36,164 nucleotides of DNA, from assembly GCA_022842685.1 (NCBI GenBank), contig JALHPC010000029.1, positions 1 to 36,164 on the forward strand, read 5' to 3'. Position numbers and translations under genes: made by a program. This DNA is from Candidatus Kapaibacterium sp. (GTDB taxonomy: Bacteria; Bacteroidota; Ignavibacteria; Kapaibacteriales; Kapaibacteriaceae). Below are positions 1 to 7,953 of the stretch, one piece after another (position 1 is the first letter of the stretch; each line of letters starts with the position of its first letter). Under the pieces are notes generated by a model, which saw only the letters and a list, made by a program, of their open reading frames with translations, had not been told where the DNA came from and did no database searches.

Positions 1-861
1 GCCAGCCTTCTTGGTCAGGTAGAAATCCAAGCCGCCCATGTTTGGCTTGTGTCCGTTCGACGAGAAGAAGAGCGTAACGCCGTCGGCCGCCATAAACGGT
101 GCCACTTCCATCTTCTCGGTGTTCACGTCTGGGCCGAGATTTTTTGCTGGCATCCACTCGTCCATATCGCGGTCGTAGTCCGAGTACCAAATGTCCATGT
201 CGTCGTTACCACCACCGTCTGGGTTTGTTGGCGACGGACGGTTTGACACGAAGTAGATTCGCAACCCGTTTGCCGAGATTGACGGCTGAGAGTCCCAGTA
301 CGGCGAGTTTACGTTCTTGCCTAGGTTCACTGGCTTGCCCCAGCGGTCACCTTGAAGTTCTGACTTGTAGATATCGCAGTCACCGAGACCATCCGTACGG
401 TCGCACCCTGTGAAGTACAGCGACTGCTTATCGGCAGCAATCGAAACGGCACCTTCGTTAAAGACCGTGTTCACACCTGCATCAACAGTGTCGATGTTGA
501 ACGGATCGATGAAAACGGTATCGAGTTCGTTTTGCTTCTTGGTTGCCCAGAAGTCGTGCGAGAAGTCGTTGTCGCGGGTAAGTCGACTTCCCTTGCGGTT
601 CGACACGAAGTACAGTGTCTTACCGTCGGCGCTCACCGTGGGAGCATAGTCCAACCCACCGTGATTGACAACCTTGCCCAAGTTGATGATTCGAATGCGC
701 TTCGGATCGCTCAGGATGTCGCCACGAACATCATCATCCTGCACAGGCGCTGGTTCAATCGTAGCACTATACAGGACAAGTTCGTTGGCATCTCCTGCGT
801 GTGCCGTCAGGCAACACAAGACAAACACTCCAATCAAAGCCGTAACAAAGCGGTGCATCAT
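1..861 (-). CDS. PD40 beta-propeller envelope protein, 3' end outside window
   Basis: The first 287 codons read openly to the window edge, so the C-terminus is missing. Residues 1-23 form a signal peptide (hydrophobic core TALIGVFVLCCLTA). Four PD40/WD40-like repeats follow near residues 72-90, 138-152, 191-209 and 253-270. Each carries the typical core of an Ala/Ser-x-DG or similar turn followed by LYFVSN, LYFTGC, IYFVSN or LFFSSN. In Bacteroidota such propellers often precede an OmpA-like peptidoglycan-binding domain, and some (PorE type) belong to the T9SS envelope complex. Whether this one does cannot be seen because the rest lies outside the window. Two ATGs are adjacent (861 and 858); the first was taken. 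No clear Shine-Dalgarno is visible, but a -33/-7-like promoter lies about 80 bases upstream. Confidence 0.88.
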   Translation of the reverse strand, partial: MMHRFVTALIGVFVLCCLTAHAGDANELVLYSATIEPAPVQDDDVRGDILSDPKRIRIINLGKVVNHGGLDYAPTVSADGKTLYFVSNRKGSRLTRDNDFSHDFWATKKQNELDTVFIDPFNIDTVDAGVNTVFNEGAVSIAADKQSLYFTGCDRTDGLGDCDIYKSELQGDRWGKPVNLGKNVNSPYWDSQPSISANGLRIYFVSNRPSPTNPDGGGNDDMDIWYSDYDRDMDEWMPAKNLGPDVNTEKMEVAPFMAADGVTLFFSSNGHKPNMGGLDFYLTKKAG

Positions 862-939
862 ACACGTCCCAATCTTAAAGGAAGCAGTTTCCCACGCTGT
901 GTGTGGTGACTCAGCGATTGTTCGTCGCTGGCGTGGGGG

Positions 940-970
940 CAAAAATTAGACAAATGCCGACAACTCGCAA
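940..970 (-). promoter_or_regulatory. Bacteroidota-type promoter for the PD40 gene
   Basis: Read on the minus strand, a TTG (970-968) is followed after 19 bases by TAATTTTTG (948-940). This is close to the Bacteroidota -33/-7 pattern of TTG or TTTG, 19-21 bases, then TAnnTTTG, with one extra T. The predicted transcript would start about 75 bases before the ATG at 861. The box was matched by eye only. Confidence 0.45.
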
Positions 971-1016
971 GGGTTCGACCAAAACTTTTTGCAAGATGTG
1001 TACCACTACTCTCGTT

Positions 1017-1814
1017 CTAGAGGATGAACTTGCCCTCGATGAGCATCTGCACCGAACGAATCGAGAAGCTTGTTCCTCGCCCAGAAACCGTGGTGAATGG
1101 ATAGTGGTACTGAACGACAGGACCAAGATAAAACCTTTTGCCGACTTTCACATCCAACCCAACACCGGCAGTAACGCCCACATGAAGTTTACTCAGTTCG
1201 GCAATAGGGGCGTCTTCAAGCATCACGGTCGTTCCCTCGGTGTCGCGCAGGCGCACACTAGCCTGTTCGCCCCCTGGCAACACCACCTGAGTGGTTAGCA
1301 ACTCCTTCTCATGCGTGATGTTATCGCGCACCACAACCGCCACACTTGGCCCACCGCGTACCCACAGCGACTTAAACACGTGATACTTCGCGTAGGGCAT
1401 CAACGACACCATCCACAACGATACTCCAGCTGTGTTCCTGAAGCTAACCGGCACCTCGTACGTGCGCCCCGACGTTGGCGACGTTTGCATCAGTGCTTCA
1501 ATCTCTTGGTAGCGAGACGTTATCCCTCGCCCTTCATAGCCAAGGGCAACTCCAAACGTTACCTCCGACCTCGTGTACCGCTCAAAGACAACCCCAGCTG
1601 TGATTGCCACCCCAGCCCCTCCTGTGAACTCGCAGTCACATGCCGTGGTAAACACTCCCCCCTGCAAATTATTCGCTAGCCCTACATAGCCACCAAGCAA
1701 ACTAAACACATACTGCCGCCTAGCAGCCAAAGGATTACTGTCGACAACGTTCACCTGCCCCAGCGCAGGCAGTGCCCCCTTCACGAACATCACCACTAGT
1801 ACCCAACCAACCAT
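1017..1814 (-). CDS. Outer-membrane beta-barrel protein (porin-like), uncharacterised
   Basis: This 265-residue protein has a signal peptide (MVGWVLVVMFVKGALPALGQ) and then alternating polar and hydrophobic stretches rich in Gly, Val and Tyr. Examples are YVFSLLGGYVGLANN near the N-terminus and repeated barrel-like strands such as FYLGPVVQYHYPF near the C-terminus. The length and strand pattern fit the small 'outer membrane protein beta-barrel' families common in Bacteroidota. I chose the ATG at 1814 because it begins the signal peptide directly. The frame is open to 1880, but the extra 22 residues add nothing signal-like. It is divergent from rsmB and upstream of the PD40 gene on the same strand, 155 bases away, so it probably has its own promoter. 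No enzyme motif is visible and the ligand is unknown. Confidence 0.75.
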   Translation of the reverse strand: MVGWVLVVMFVKGALPALGQVNVVDSNPLAARRQYVFSLLGGYVGLANNLQGGVFTTACDCEFTGGAGVAITAGVVFERYTRSEVTFGVALGYEGRGITSRYQEIEALMQTSPTSGRTYEVPVSFRNTAGVSLWMVSLMPYAKYHVFKSLWVRGGPSVAVVVRDNITHEKELLTTQVVLPGGEQASVRLRDTEGTTVMLEDAPIAELSKLHVGVTAGVGLDVKVGKRFYLGPVVQYHYPFTTVSGRGTSFSIRSVQMLIEGKFIL

Positions 1815-1925
1815 CTGCCGACGGGTAATAAGGGGCACCGTAGACAGCAATGCGAGAATGCCAACTGGGCGTAGATGCATGCGATGGGCCTAACTGGGGA
1901 TGGAGAGTGTTATACTTGCGACTGT

Positions 1926-3323
1926 ATGGAGAACGAACAAGCACCTGCGGCCGACGAACGTCGGCCAACGTCGCGCGAAAACGCGCCACTCATCTTTGAA
2001 GGAGCTCGCGGCACTGCCGTGAAGCTTTTGTGCCGTTACGAAAGTAGCGATAGTTACATCGACAAACTTCTTGACGGAGAGTTACGGCGTGGTGAACTTC
2101 AGCAGGCCGACAAGGCCCTGGTTACAGAACTTGTGAGCGGCACCGTTCGGTGGCAGGCGCGCTTGGACTGGATTCTAGCAGGGTTCTACCACGGCGACTA
2201 TCCTAAGTGTCTGCCCATTGTTCGCAATGCCTTGCGCATTGCGCTCTACCAGATGCTCTTCCTGTCGAAGATTCCACCGCCAGCGGCCATCAACGAATCG
2301 GTTGAAATCGTGAAGCGATTCAAGGGCGACCGCTCGGCAGGCATCGTGAACGGCGTATTACGCAACATTCTGCGCAACATCACCAATCTGCGCTATCCCT
2401 CGAAGGACGAAGACTTAGCAGCACACCTAGCCGTGCTGTATAGCCACCCCAAATGGATGGTAAAGCGATACCTGTCGCGATATGGCGACGTTGGTGCCGA
2501 GGAATTGATGTCGGCCAACAACCACCGACCAATGCTTACGCTGCGCGTAAACGCCTTTCGGTCATCGCTAGACCTTGTTACGCAGGCGCTGAACGAATCC
2601 GAGATCAAATGGGAACCATCGCCGGTTCACCCCAACAGCATCATGATTACGTCGCTGCGCGACGTGCGTTCAAGCCCGCTGTTCGACCAAGGCATGATAA
2701 CCATCCAGGATGCCAGTGCTTCGCTGGCCGTACAGTTGGCAAGCCCAAAGCCCGGCATGACGGTGTACGACCTGTGTGCTGCGCCAGGCGGCAAGGCTGT
2801 TTATGCAGCCGAGCTGATGCAGAATACTGGCAAACTTGTAGCCCTCGAAAAGTACGAGTCTAAGATTGCACTCATCGGCGAAAACGCTCGCCGCGCCGGA
2901 GTGTCGATTATTGAACCAACGGTGGGCGACGCACTAACCTTTGACCCTGGAGCACCAGCCGACCTTGTATTGGTCGATGCCCCTTGCTCGGGCTTGGGAA
3001 CAATGTCGAAGAAGCCAGATATAAAGTGGCGCCGAACCATGGAAGACGTACGCTCAATGGCACGCTTCCAATCGTCGATTTTGGATCATGCGGCAACCCT
3101 CGTGCGCCCTGGAGGCACGATAGTATATAGCACATGTACTACCGAGCCCGAGGAAAACGCCATGGTTGTTCACGATTTCTTACAGCGTCATCCAGACTTC
3201 CAGTTGGAGGATGCCACGAAGTATGTGGACGCCTCGGTGGTTACCGATGGTATGGTGCAGACGTTTCCGCATAAGCACCGCTGCGACGGAGCCTTTGCGG
3301 CGCGGTTGGTGCGCAGTGCGTAA
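1926..3323 (+). CDS. rsmB: 16S rRNA (cytosine-967-C5)-methyltransferase, RsmB/Sun family
   Basis: The protein would methylate cytosine C5 in 16S rRNA using SAM. It has 465 residues and the full RsmB architecture. An N-terminal NusB-like RNA-binding helical domain spans roughly residues 20-160 (AVKLLCRYE, QADKALVTELVSGTVRW, AINESVEIVKRF, GIVNGVLRNILRN). The Rossmann methyltransferase domain follows. Motif I is YDLCAAPGGKA near residue 280. Motif IV is VDAPCSGLGTM with Cys354. Motif VI is YSTCT with Cys404, which by family knowledge is the covalent nucleophile. The C-terminal CDGAFAARLVR matches the family ending. I chose ATG 1926 over the upstream in-frame start at 1875 because the NusB domain begins soon after it and a TATACTTG box at 1911-1918 sits between the two candidates. 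The next gene is 129 bases downstream with its own ribosome site. Confidence 0.95.
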   Translation: MENEQAPAADERRPTSRENAPLIFEGARGTAVKLLCRYESSDSYIDKLLDGELRRGELQQADKALVTELVSGTVRWQARLDWILAGFYHGDYPKCLPIVRNALRIALYQMLFLSKIPPPAAINESVEIVKRFKGDRSAGIVNGVLRNILRNITNLRYPSKDEDLAAHLAVLYSHPKWMVKRYLSRYGDVGAEELMSANNHRPMLTLRVNAFRSSLDLVTQALNESEIKWEPSPVHPNSIMITSLRDVRSSPLFDQGMITIQDASASLAVQLASPKPGMTVYDLCAAPGGKAVYAAELMQNTGKLVALEKYESKIALIGENARRAGVSIIEPTVGDALTFDPGAPADLVLVDAPCSGLGTMSKKPDIKWRRTMEDVRSMARFQSSILDHAATLVRPGGTIVYSTCTTEPEENAMVVHDFLQRHPDFQLEDATKYVDASVVTDGMVQTFPHKHRCDGAFAARLVRSA

Positions 3324-3451
3324 GTGCTCATCATCCGATGACCAATCGATGACGGAACGTTCATTTGCACGAAGCAATCGAATGCGATAGAATTGCAGTA
3401 ACGAAGAACAACTCATTCATCAATCACCGTTCAACTACCGAGGAACCCCTC

Positions 3452-3808
3452 ATGAAGAACACCCTGCTCACGCTTGCTCTTGGCGCCGCCATTGTTGCCA
3501 CGAGCTGCAACAAGCAAGAAGAGGTGCAACAAGCACCACAAGAACTTCCACCGCCGGTTGAAGCGCCAGCACCCGCACCAGCGGTTGACAGCACAGCCAT
3601 TCGCGATTCTATCGCCAAGGCAGAAGCCGCTGCCGCCGAAGCCGCCGCTGCTGCTGCGAAGGCAGCTGCAAAGAAGCCCGCGAAGAAGGGAACAACAACA
3701 CAATCGAACCCTGCCGACGGACCTGCTGGCGTCCAAAAGCGCGAAAGCCGCGACGTTCCAGCGCAAGAAGCTCCTGCTGGCGTACAAAAGCGTGCTCCTC
3801 GCGAGTGA
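3452..3808 (+). CDS. Small Ala/Pro/Lys-rich lipoprotein
   Basis: This 118-residue protein begins with a lipoprotein signal (MKNTLLTLALGAAIVATSC); the lipidated Cys is residue 19. After it come an acidic Pro/Ala stretch, an Ala-rich segment with regularly spaced Lys and Glu that should form a long helix, a Lys-rich patch (AKKPAKKG), and two copies of PAGVQKR near the C-terminus. The layout recalls low-complexity envelope tethers such as TolA-like or peptidoglycan-contacting lipoproteins, but no catalytic or binding domain is recognisable and the role is unknown. The start is fixed by the sequence GAGGAA nine bases before the ATG. The gene ends just before a strong bidirectional terminator. Confidence 0.8.
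   Translation: MKNTLLTLALGAAIVATSCNKQEEVQQAPQELPPPVEAPAPAPAVDSTAIRDSIAKAEAAAAEAAAAAAKAAAKKPAKKGTTTQSNPADGPAGVQKRESRDVPAQEAPAGVQKRAPRE
3720..3803 (+). repeat. Imperfect in-frame repeat encoding PAGVQKR
   Basis: Two copies of the sequence CCTGCTGGCGT(C/A)CAAAAGCG, 57 bases (19 codons) apart, lie at the 3' end of the small lipoprotein gene. Each encodes PAGVQKR followed by a short charged tail. This looks like a recent in-frame duplication. Confidence 0.7.
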
Positions 3809-3855
3809 TTGGCCAGCTCGGTCTACGTATTGAGCTTGAACATTCCGAAAACAGA

Positions 3856-3890
3856 AAGAGGCGACCCATTGGGTCGCCTCTTGTGTTTTG
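3856..3890. terminator. Bidirectional intrinsic terminator
   Basis: A perfect palindrome GAGGCGACCC-ATT-GGGTCGCCTC (3858-3880) extends by two A-T pairs on the outside to a 12-bp stem with a three-base loop. It is followed by TTGTGTTTTG on the plus strand and preceded by an A-rich tract that reads as T-rich on the minus strand. It sits between two convergent genes and could stop both. Confidence 0.88.
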
Positions 3891-3908
3891 AACGATGAAC
3901 TACCGTGC

Positions 3909-4883
3909 TTAGCGAGCGCTATTACCGCCGCCAACAACTGTTGGACGCTCAGGGAAAAGGCGCTGCATGATAGCGTGAGGAACGTTGGAAACCGATTGGT
4001 ACGATGTTTCGATCTCGATGTAGGCATCATTACCAGTTCCGTTGACAAAGCCAGTTCCGTTGCTCTTTACAAGCACGCGGGCGAAGTTGACGACAGTGTC
4101 GGAAACCTTGATACGCACGCTGAATGCAAAGTTCTTCGTTGCGTCAATCCGTGGATCTGCCAGGTTGTAAAGAAACTCCGTGAACTTAGCGTTGTTATCG
4201 AGCGACGATGCGTAGTAGATGTCTCCAATCGAAGCACCCGTGCGAGTGTTCGCTAGCGCAGTGTCGAGTGAAACAATCTTTGCTGTTTGCGAAGGGGCAC
4301 CAACGAAGTTGAAGCTGTTGTCGACATAACCGCTAACGCCTGGCGAGCCAATCAGCGGGCGGCCATCCTTATCGTCGAAGCAAATGTCCCACTGCGACCC
4401 TTGTGCTACACGCAGTTGCTGACCGGTAACGATGCTGGCGCCGCTACCGTTCGACGTATTACCGCTTGAATACAGACGGATCGACGTGGTGCGAACATCG
4501 GCAGGTGCCCATGTGATCGTCGATGATGCTGCACTTCTACCAGTTGCGTTTGTGGCATACACTACAAACTCATAGCGTGTACCGTTGGTAAGGCCATCGA
4601 CAACGGCAGTTGTCGTAGAAGCGCCCGTAACGGTTTGTGTGAGCTTGGTGGCCGTTCCTACTTCGTTGTATTCAACGATGTAGCCAGTCGCTGCGGCGCC
4701 AGTTGTGGCGGCAACCCACATCAGACCTACCGATGTAGTACTGTTCGACTTTGCCATGACTGCTGTGGGTGCATTTGGAGCCGATGGCGTTGGATCCAAC
4801 GGGTTTTCGTTTTCGTTACAGCTTGCCAGCACGAGGGCAAACATTGCCATAACGAACATGTTGATGTTCAGCCAGTGTTTCAT
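3909..4883 (-). CDS. Lipoprotein with a fibronectin type III domain
   Basis: The 324-residue product begins MKHWLNINMFVMAMFALVLASC, a lipoprotein signal with a lipobox (LASC) and acylated Cys22. A Pro-rich linker leads into one fibronectin type III domain at about residues 35-125, recognisable from the end pattern GLTNGTRYEFVVYATNATGRS. The remaining C-terminal half (about residues 130-324) is all-beta-looking sequence without a family I recognise. It is probably exposed on the cell surface or in the periplasm. The start at 4883 is supported by AGGAGA eight bases upstream; the longer open frame to 4985 has no signal peptide at its start. A TATATTTG box at 4977-4970 lies about 90 bases upstream, which fits a separate promoter. 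Confidence 0.85.
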   Translation of the reverse strand: MKHWLNINMFVMAMFALVLASCNENENPLDPTPSAPNAPTAVMAKSNSTTSVGLMWVAATTGAAATGYIVEYNEVGTATKLTQTVTGASTTTAVVDGLTNGTRYEFVVYATNATGRSAASSTITWAPADVRTTSIRLYSSGNTSNGSGASIVTGQQLRVAQGSQWDICFDDKDGRPLIGSPGVSGYVDNSFNFVGAPSQTAKIVSLDTALANTRTGASIGDIYYASSLDNNAKFTEFLYNLADPRIDATKNFAFSVRIKVSDTVVNFARVLVKSNGTGFVNGTGNDAYIEIETSYQSVSNVPHAIMQRLFPERPTVVGGGNSAR

Positions 4884-4969
4884 CAAGAAGATCTCCTGAA
4901 AAATTGTAAGTGAGTGTGGTTTATCAAGTTCTGATGACGTAGCCGCAGTTGCGGTTGCAAATGGGACGG

Positions 4970-5002
4970 CAAATATAGTGTGCAAACGTTAACGGTGTTC
5001 AA
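4970..5002 (-). promoter_or_regulatory. TAnnTTTG promoter for the FN3 lipoprotein
   Basis: On the minus strand TATATTTG (4977-4970) is an exact TAnnTTTG box. A TTG lies 22 bases upstream (5002-5000), slightly wider than the usual 19-21. This predicts a leader of about 80 bases that carries the strong AGGAGA ribosome site. Confidence 0.5.
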
Positions 5003-5553
5003 CGTGACGACCACGGCACGTCGGCAAAGCCAGCAAGCTTGTTTGCTCGGCGTGCTACGGTGAACAAATAGTCCGACAGTCTGTTCAAGTATGTTACCAC
5101 ATGGGGTCCTACATCTTCTGTCCGGGCAAGTGCCACTGCTGCTCGTTCGGCACGTCGGCATACTGTTCGTGCTTGGTGAAGCGCGGCTGCAGCCGGAGTG
5201 CCTCCAGGCAGGATAAACACCTTGAGTGGTTCGAGTGCTTCGTCGTGGCGGTCGATCCTACGCTCCAGCTCCATGATGTGTTCCCCGGTAATCCGCGGTA
5301 TGGCAAACGTTGGCGGCGGATCTAATGGCGTGGCCAAGTCGGCACCAAGCGTAAACAGGGTCGACGACACGTCTGTGAGTTCGTTGATCAATTCCTGCGG
5401 CATGTTGGCTGCAAGTGCCACTCCTAGAATGGCATTTAGCTCGTCGACAGTACCGTAGGCCTCGATACGAAGCGAGTCCTTCGCTACTCGGTTACCTCCA
5501 AAGAGTCCCGTGGTGCCGTCGTCGCCCGTCTTTGTATAGATGCGTGTTGCCAT
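4999..5553 (-). CDS. Cob(I)alamin adenosyltransferase, PduO/MMAB type
   Basis: The enzyme transfers the adenosyl group of ATP to cob(I)alamin, giving adenosylcobalamin, in the cytoplasm. The 184-residue length fits the single-domain PduO family. Diagnostic sequence includes the N-terminal ATP loop RIYTKTGDDGTTGLFGG (residues 4-20), the helix ARTVCRRAERAAVAL with the conserved Arg residues, and the closing YLNRLSDYLFTVARRAN. I chose ATG 5553 because the family begins directly with this nucleotide loop; the 12 upstream codons have no counterpart. No Shine-Dalgarno precedes it, and a TAATTTTG box ends only five bases before the ATG, so the transcript may be leaderless. No B12-dependent enzyme is present in this window, so the partner must be elsewhere. 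Confidence 0.94.
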   Translation of the reverse strand: MATRIYTKTGDDGTTGLFGGNRVAKDSLRIEAYGTVDELNAILGVALAANMPQELINELTDVSSTLFTLGADLATPLDPPPTFAIPRITGEHIMELERRIDRHDEALEPLKVFILPGGTPAAAALHQARTVCRRAERAAVALARTEDVGPHVVTYLNRLSDYLFTVARRANKLAGFADVPWSSR

Positions 5554-5558
5554 TGCTG

Positions 5559-5566
5559 CAAAATTA
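5559..5566 (-). promoter_or_regulatory. -7 box immediately before the adenosyltransferase start
   Basis: TAATTTTG is an exact TAnnTTTG match, read on the minus strand. It ends five bases before the ATG at 5553, which would place transcription start at or within a few bases of the start codon. No matching -33 TTTG is visible at the expected distance, so this is a moderate call. Confidence 0.4.
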
Positions 5567-5600
5567 CAACCTATGACAAGGCCTACCATTCATAGCTCCG

Positions 5601-5608
5601 TATCTTTG
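5601..5608 (+). promoter_or_regulatory. -7 box before the YmdB-type gene
   Basis: TATCTTTG is an exact TAnnTTTG match. It lies downstream of the ATG candidates at 5540 and 5573, so if used it forces translation to begin further downstream, consistent with the GTG at 5642. No clear -33 element is visible. Confidence 0.4.
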
Positions 5609-5641
5609 TTGCTGTTCTCCAATGCACTCCCGGTTTTGCCT

Positions 5642-6466
5642 GTGCCTAAAGCTCTTTCTATCCTCTTCATTGGCGACGTCGTAGGCCACGTAGGTTTACG
5701 CGAGCTATTGCGCACCCTTCCAGCACTGCGTGATCGCTTCAAGGCCGACGTCGTCATCGTCAACGGCGAGAACATCGTCGACGGCAAGGGACTAAGCGAG
5801 AAGGAAGCCCTAGAGCTATTTGGTGCCGGCGTTCACGCCATCACTACTGGCAACCACATATGGGAAAACTGGAAAGCACGGCCGCTCCTTGCCTCTCAGC
5901 ACCCCGTAGTTAGGCCACTCAACTATCCGCCCGAAAATCCGGGCAAGGGATATTGCTTTGTTCCTCTGCCCAATGGCAAGCCGCTTGCCGTTCTACAACT
6001 ACAGGGGCGCACCTTTATGCAGTCAATCGACTGCCCTTTTAAGGCCGCCGACTGGGCTCTAGCCCGCATTACTCCACAAACCAACCTTGTCGTTGTTGAC
6101 TTCCATGCCGAAGTCACAGCAGAAAAGGTAGCCATGGGCTGGCACCTCGACGGCCGCGTGAGCGCCGTTATCGGCACCCATACCCACATTCAAACCAACG
6201 ATGCTCGCTTGCTGCCAAGGGGCACCGCCTACCTTACGGATTCAGGTATGACGGGGCCGTATGACTCTGTGCTTGGTATGAAGAAGGACATCGCCTTGAA
6301 ACGATTTATGTTGCAGACAGCACACAAGTACGAGGTTGCCGAGGACGATGTGCGCGTGTGCGGCGTTCATATCATCGTTGACGAGTCATCGGGTAAAGCC
6401 CTAAGCATCGAGCCGTTTTCTCAGCCCGAACCACTTCGCATACATCCATCCCACACGTCCCAGTAG
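5642..6466 (+). CDS. YmdB/TIGR00282-family metallophosphoesterase
   Basis: YmdB-family proteins are di-metal phosphodiesterases; characterised members hydrolyse 2',3'-cyclic nucleotides. The 274-residue product contains the family's metal and phosphate motifs in order: ILFIGDVVGHVGLREL at the N-terminus, VNGENIVDGKGLSEKE, TTGNHIWEN, RPLNYP, VVDFHAEVTAEKVAMGWH, GTHTHIQTNDARLLPRGTAY and TDSGMTGPYDSVLGM. The frame is open upstream to ATG 5540, but that region overlaps the divergent adenosyltransferase start and encodes no conserved sequence. GTG at 5642 places the start five codons before the first conserved strand and downstream of a -7 box, so I prefer it. Pyruvate kinase follows after five bases, suggesting a two-gene operon. 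Confidence 0.9.
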   Translation: MPKALSILFIGDVVGHVGLRELLRTLPALRDRFKADVVIVNGENIVDGKGLSEKEALELFGAGVHAITTGNHIWENWKARPLLASQHPVVRPLNYPPENPGKGYCFVPLPNGKPLAVLQLQGRTFMQSIDCPFKAADWALARITPQTNLVVVDFHAEVTAEKVAMGWHLDGRVSAVIGTHTHIQTNDARLLPRGTAYLTDSGMTGPYDSVLGMKKDIALKRFMLQTAHKYEVAEDDVRVCGVHIIVDESSGKALSIEPFSQPEPLRIHPSHTSQ

Positions 6467-6471
6467 GAACC

Positions 6472-7947
6472 ATGTCGAACCCACATACCTCGCTCCATTA
6501 CAAGGCCAAGATCTTGTGTACCATGGGCCCTGCCGTGGCTACCGAAGAAAAGGTCATCGCCCTAGTGAAGGCCGGCGCCAGCGCGTTTCGCCTCAATATG
6601 TCGCATGGGTCGTATTCGGCCCACGAGCAATTCATCGCCTCGATTCGCAAGGCCGAAGAACACCTAGGTGTACACCTGCCAATTGTTGCCGACTTGCAAG
6701 GACCAAAGATTCGCGTTGGCGACATGCCCGACAGAGACTCGTTGCCCCTTATCGTGGGTAACGATGTGGTGATGGCCGACCAAGCCACAATTCGGAACAA
6801 GAAGATCGAACGCACCGACACGCTGATTCCGGTGCAGTATCCTACGTTGGCCAAGGACGTGAAGAAGGGCGATATTCTGTTGTTCGACGATGGCATGATG
6901 AAGGTGCAAGTAAAGAGCACCGATGGCGAAGTTGTACGTGCCGTGGTGATCCATGGCGGTAATCTCAAGCCACGCAAGGGGATCAACCTGCCGAATATCA
7001 ATGTATCGCAGCCATCGATGACGTCGAAAGACCGTGCCGACGTTCGCTTTGCAATCGAACAAGACTGCGACTACATTGCACTGAGCTTTGTGCGAACGGC
7101 TGGCGACGTCGACCACGTGCGGCGCTACATCACGCGATACGGCGGCACACAATGGGTGATCGCGAAGATCGAAAAGCCCGAAGCACTCACGAACATCGAG
7201 GCGATTATCGATGCCTCGGATGCCATCATGGTTGCGCGGGGTGATCTTGGCGTCGAGATTGCCGCAGCAACTGTGCCCATTGTTCAGAAGAAGATTATTG
7301 CCTTATGCAATGCAAAGGCCAAGCCCGTAATAACGGCAACACAAATGCTAGAATCGATGATTCAAAACCCTCGGCCAACGCGGGCCGAAGCTAGCGACGT
7401 TGCCAATGCCGTGCTCGACGGTACCGACGCTGTTATGCTAAGCGCCGAAACAAGTGTTGGGGCCTACCCAATCGAGGCCGTGCAGTATATGCGCATGATT
7501 TGCACCGAGGCGGAAAACGAGCTGGCAAGCGACGGGCGCATCTATCATCCGCCAGCAACACTGTATGTGCCCAAAGAGTCAAATACCGACTCTGTTGCGA
7601 TGGCAGCTGCGCGCATTGCCGAAGAGTCACGCGTGAGTGCTATTGCGTCGCTAAGCTACTCCGGTCAAACAGCCCGCCTGATCTCGAACCGGCGTCCGCG
7701 CACACCAATCCTTGCCATCACAACCATGCGTTCGGTTGCTCGCCGCATGGGTCTTCTGTGGGGAGTTACGGGCATCGTGGTAGACTCGATTACCACGACC
7801 GACGAGACCATCGAGGCCATCAAGGCACGACTTGTATCAGAAAAATACCTACAAGCGGGCAACCTGGTTATCTTCACCATCGGTCGCCCACTTGTAGGTC
7901 GTGCAAGAACGAATATGTTGTCGATCGAAACGCTAGACAAGCCCTAA
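6472..7947 (+). CDS. pyk: Pyruvate kinase
   Basis: The enzyme converts phosphoenolpyruvate and ADP to pyruvate and ATP, the last step of glycolysis. The 491 residues cover all domains. The A domain begins KAKILCTMGPA and contains FRLNMSHG and DLQGPKIRVG. The active-site lysine lies in AKIEKPEAL, followed by the Mg-binding MVARGDLGVEI and the signature PVITATQMLESM. The protruding B domain lies between the DLQGPKIRVG and SMTSKDRADV motifs. The C-terminal domain ends with FTIGRPLVGRARTNMLSIE. The ATG at 6472 follows AGTAGGAAC, which overlaps the upstream stop codon, so translation may be coupled to the YmdB-type gene. The stop codon lies four bases from the convergent M16 protease stop. Confidence 0.97.
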   Translation: MSNPHTSLHYKAKILCTMGPAVATEEKVIALVKAGASAFRLNMSHGSYSAHEQFIASIRKAEEHLGVHLPIVADLQGPKIRVGDMPDRDSLPLIVGNDVVMADQATIRNKKIERTDTLIPVQYPTLAKDVKKGDILLFDDGMMKVQVKSTDGEVVRAVVIHGGNLKPRKGINLPNINVSQPSMTSKDRADVRFAIEQDCDYIALSFVRTAGDVDHVRRYITRYGGTQWVIAKIEKPEALTNIEAIIDASDAIMVARGDLGVEIAAATVPIVQKKIIALCNAKAKPVITATQMLESMIQNPRPTRAEASDVANAVLDGTDAVMLSAETSVGAYPIEAVQYMRMICTEAENELASDGRIYHPPATLYVPKESNTDSVAMAAARIAEESRVSAIASLSYSGQTARLISNRRPRTPILAITTMRSVARRMGLLWGVTGIVVDSITTTDETIEAIKARLVSEKYLQAGNLVIFTIGRPLVGRARTNMLSIETLDKP

Positions 7948-7953
7948 GGGCTT
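7939..7953. other. Short hairpin spanning two convergent stop codons
   Basis: AAGCCC-TAA-GGGCTT is a perfect 6-bp stem with a three-base loop. The loop is the pyruvate kinase stop codon, and the M16 stop begins within the right arm. There is no T-tract, so it is at best a weak terminator. Confidence 0.4.

Noticed and set aside
99..909. Plus-strand frames at 99-413, 410-649 and 532-909
   Set aside because: They are antisense to the PD40 gene, which has a signal peptide and four clear repeats but runs off the window edge.
3431..4048. 205-codon minus-strand frame over the small lipoprotein and terminator
   Set aside because: It crosses a strong terminator and the convergent gene, has a Ser/Leu/Cys-rich low-complexity translation and no ribosome site; the plus-strand lipoprotein explains the region.
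5540..5641. ATG at 5540 or 5573 as start of the YmdB-type gene
   Set aside because: These starts add 23-34 non-conserved residues, overlap the divergent gene or precede the -7 box, and lack a ribosome site.
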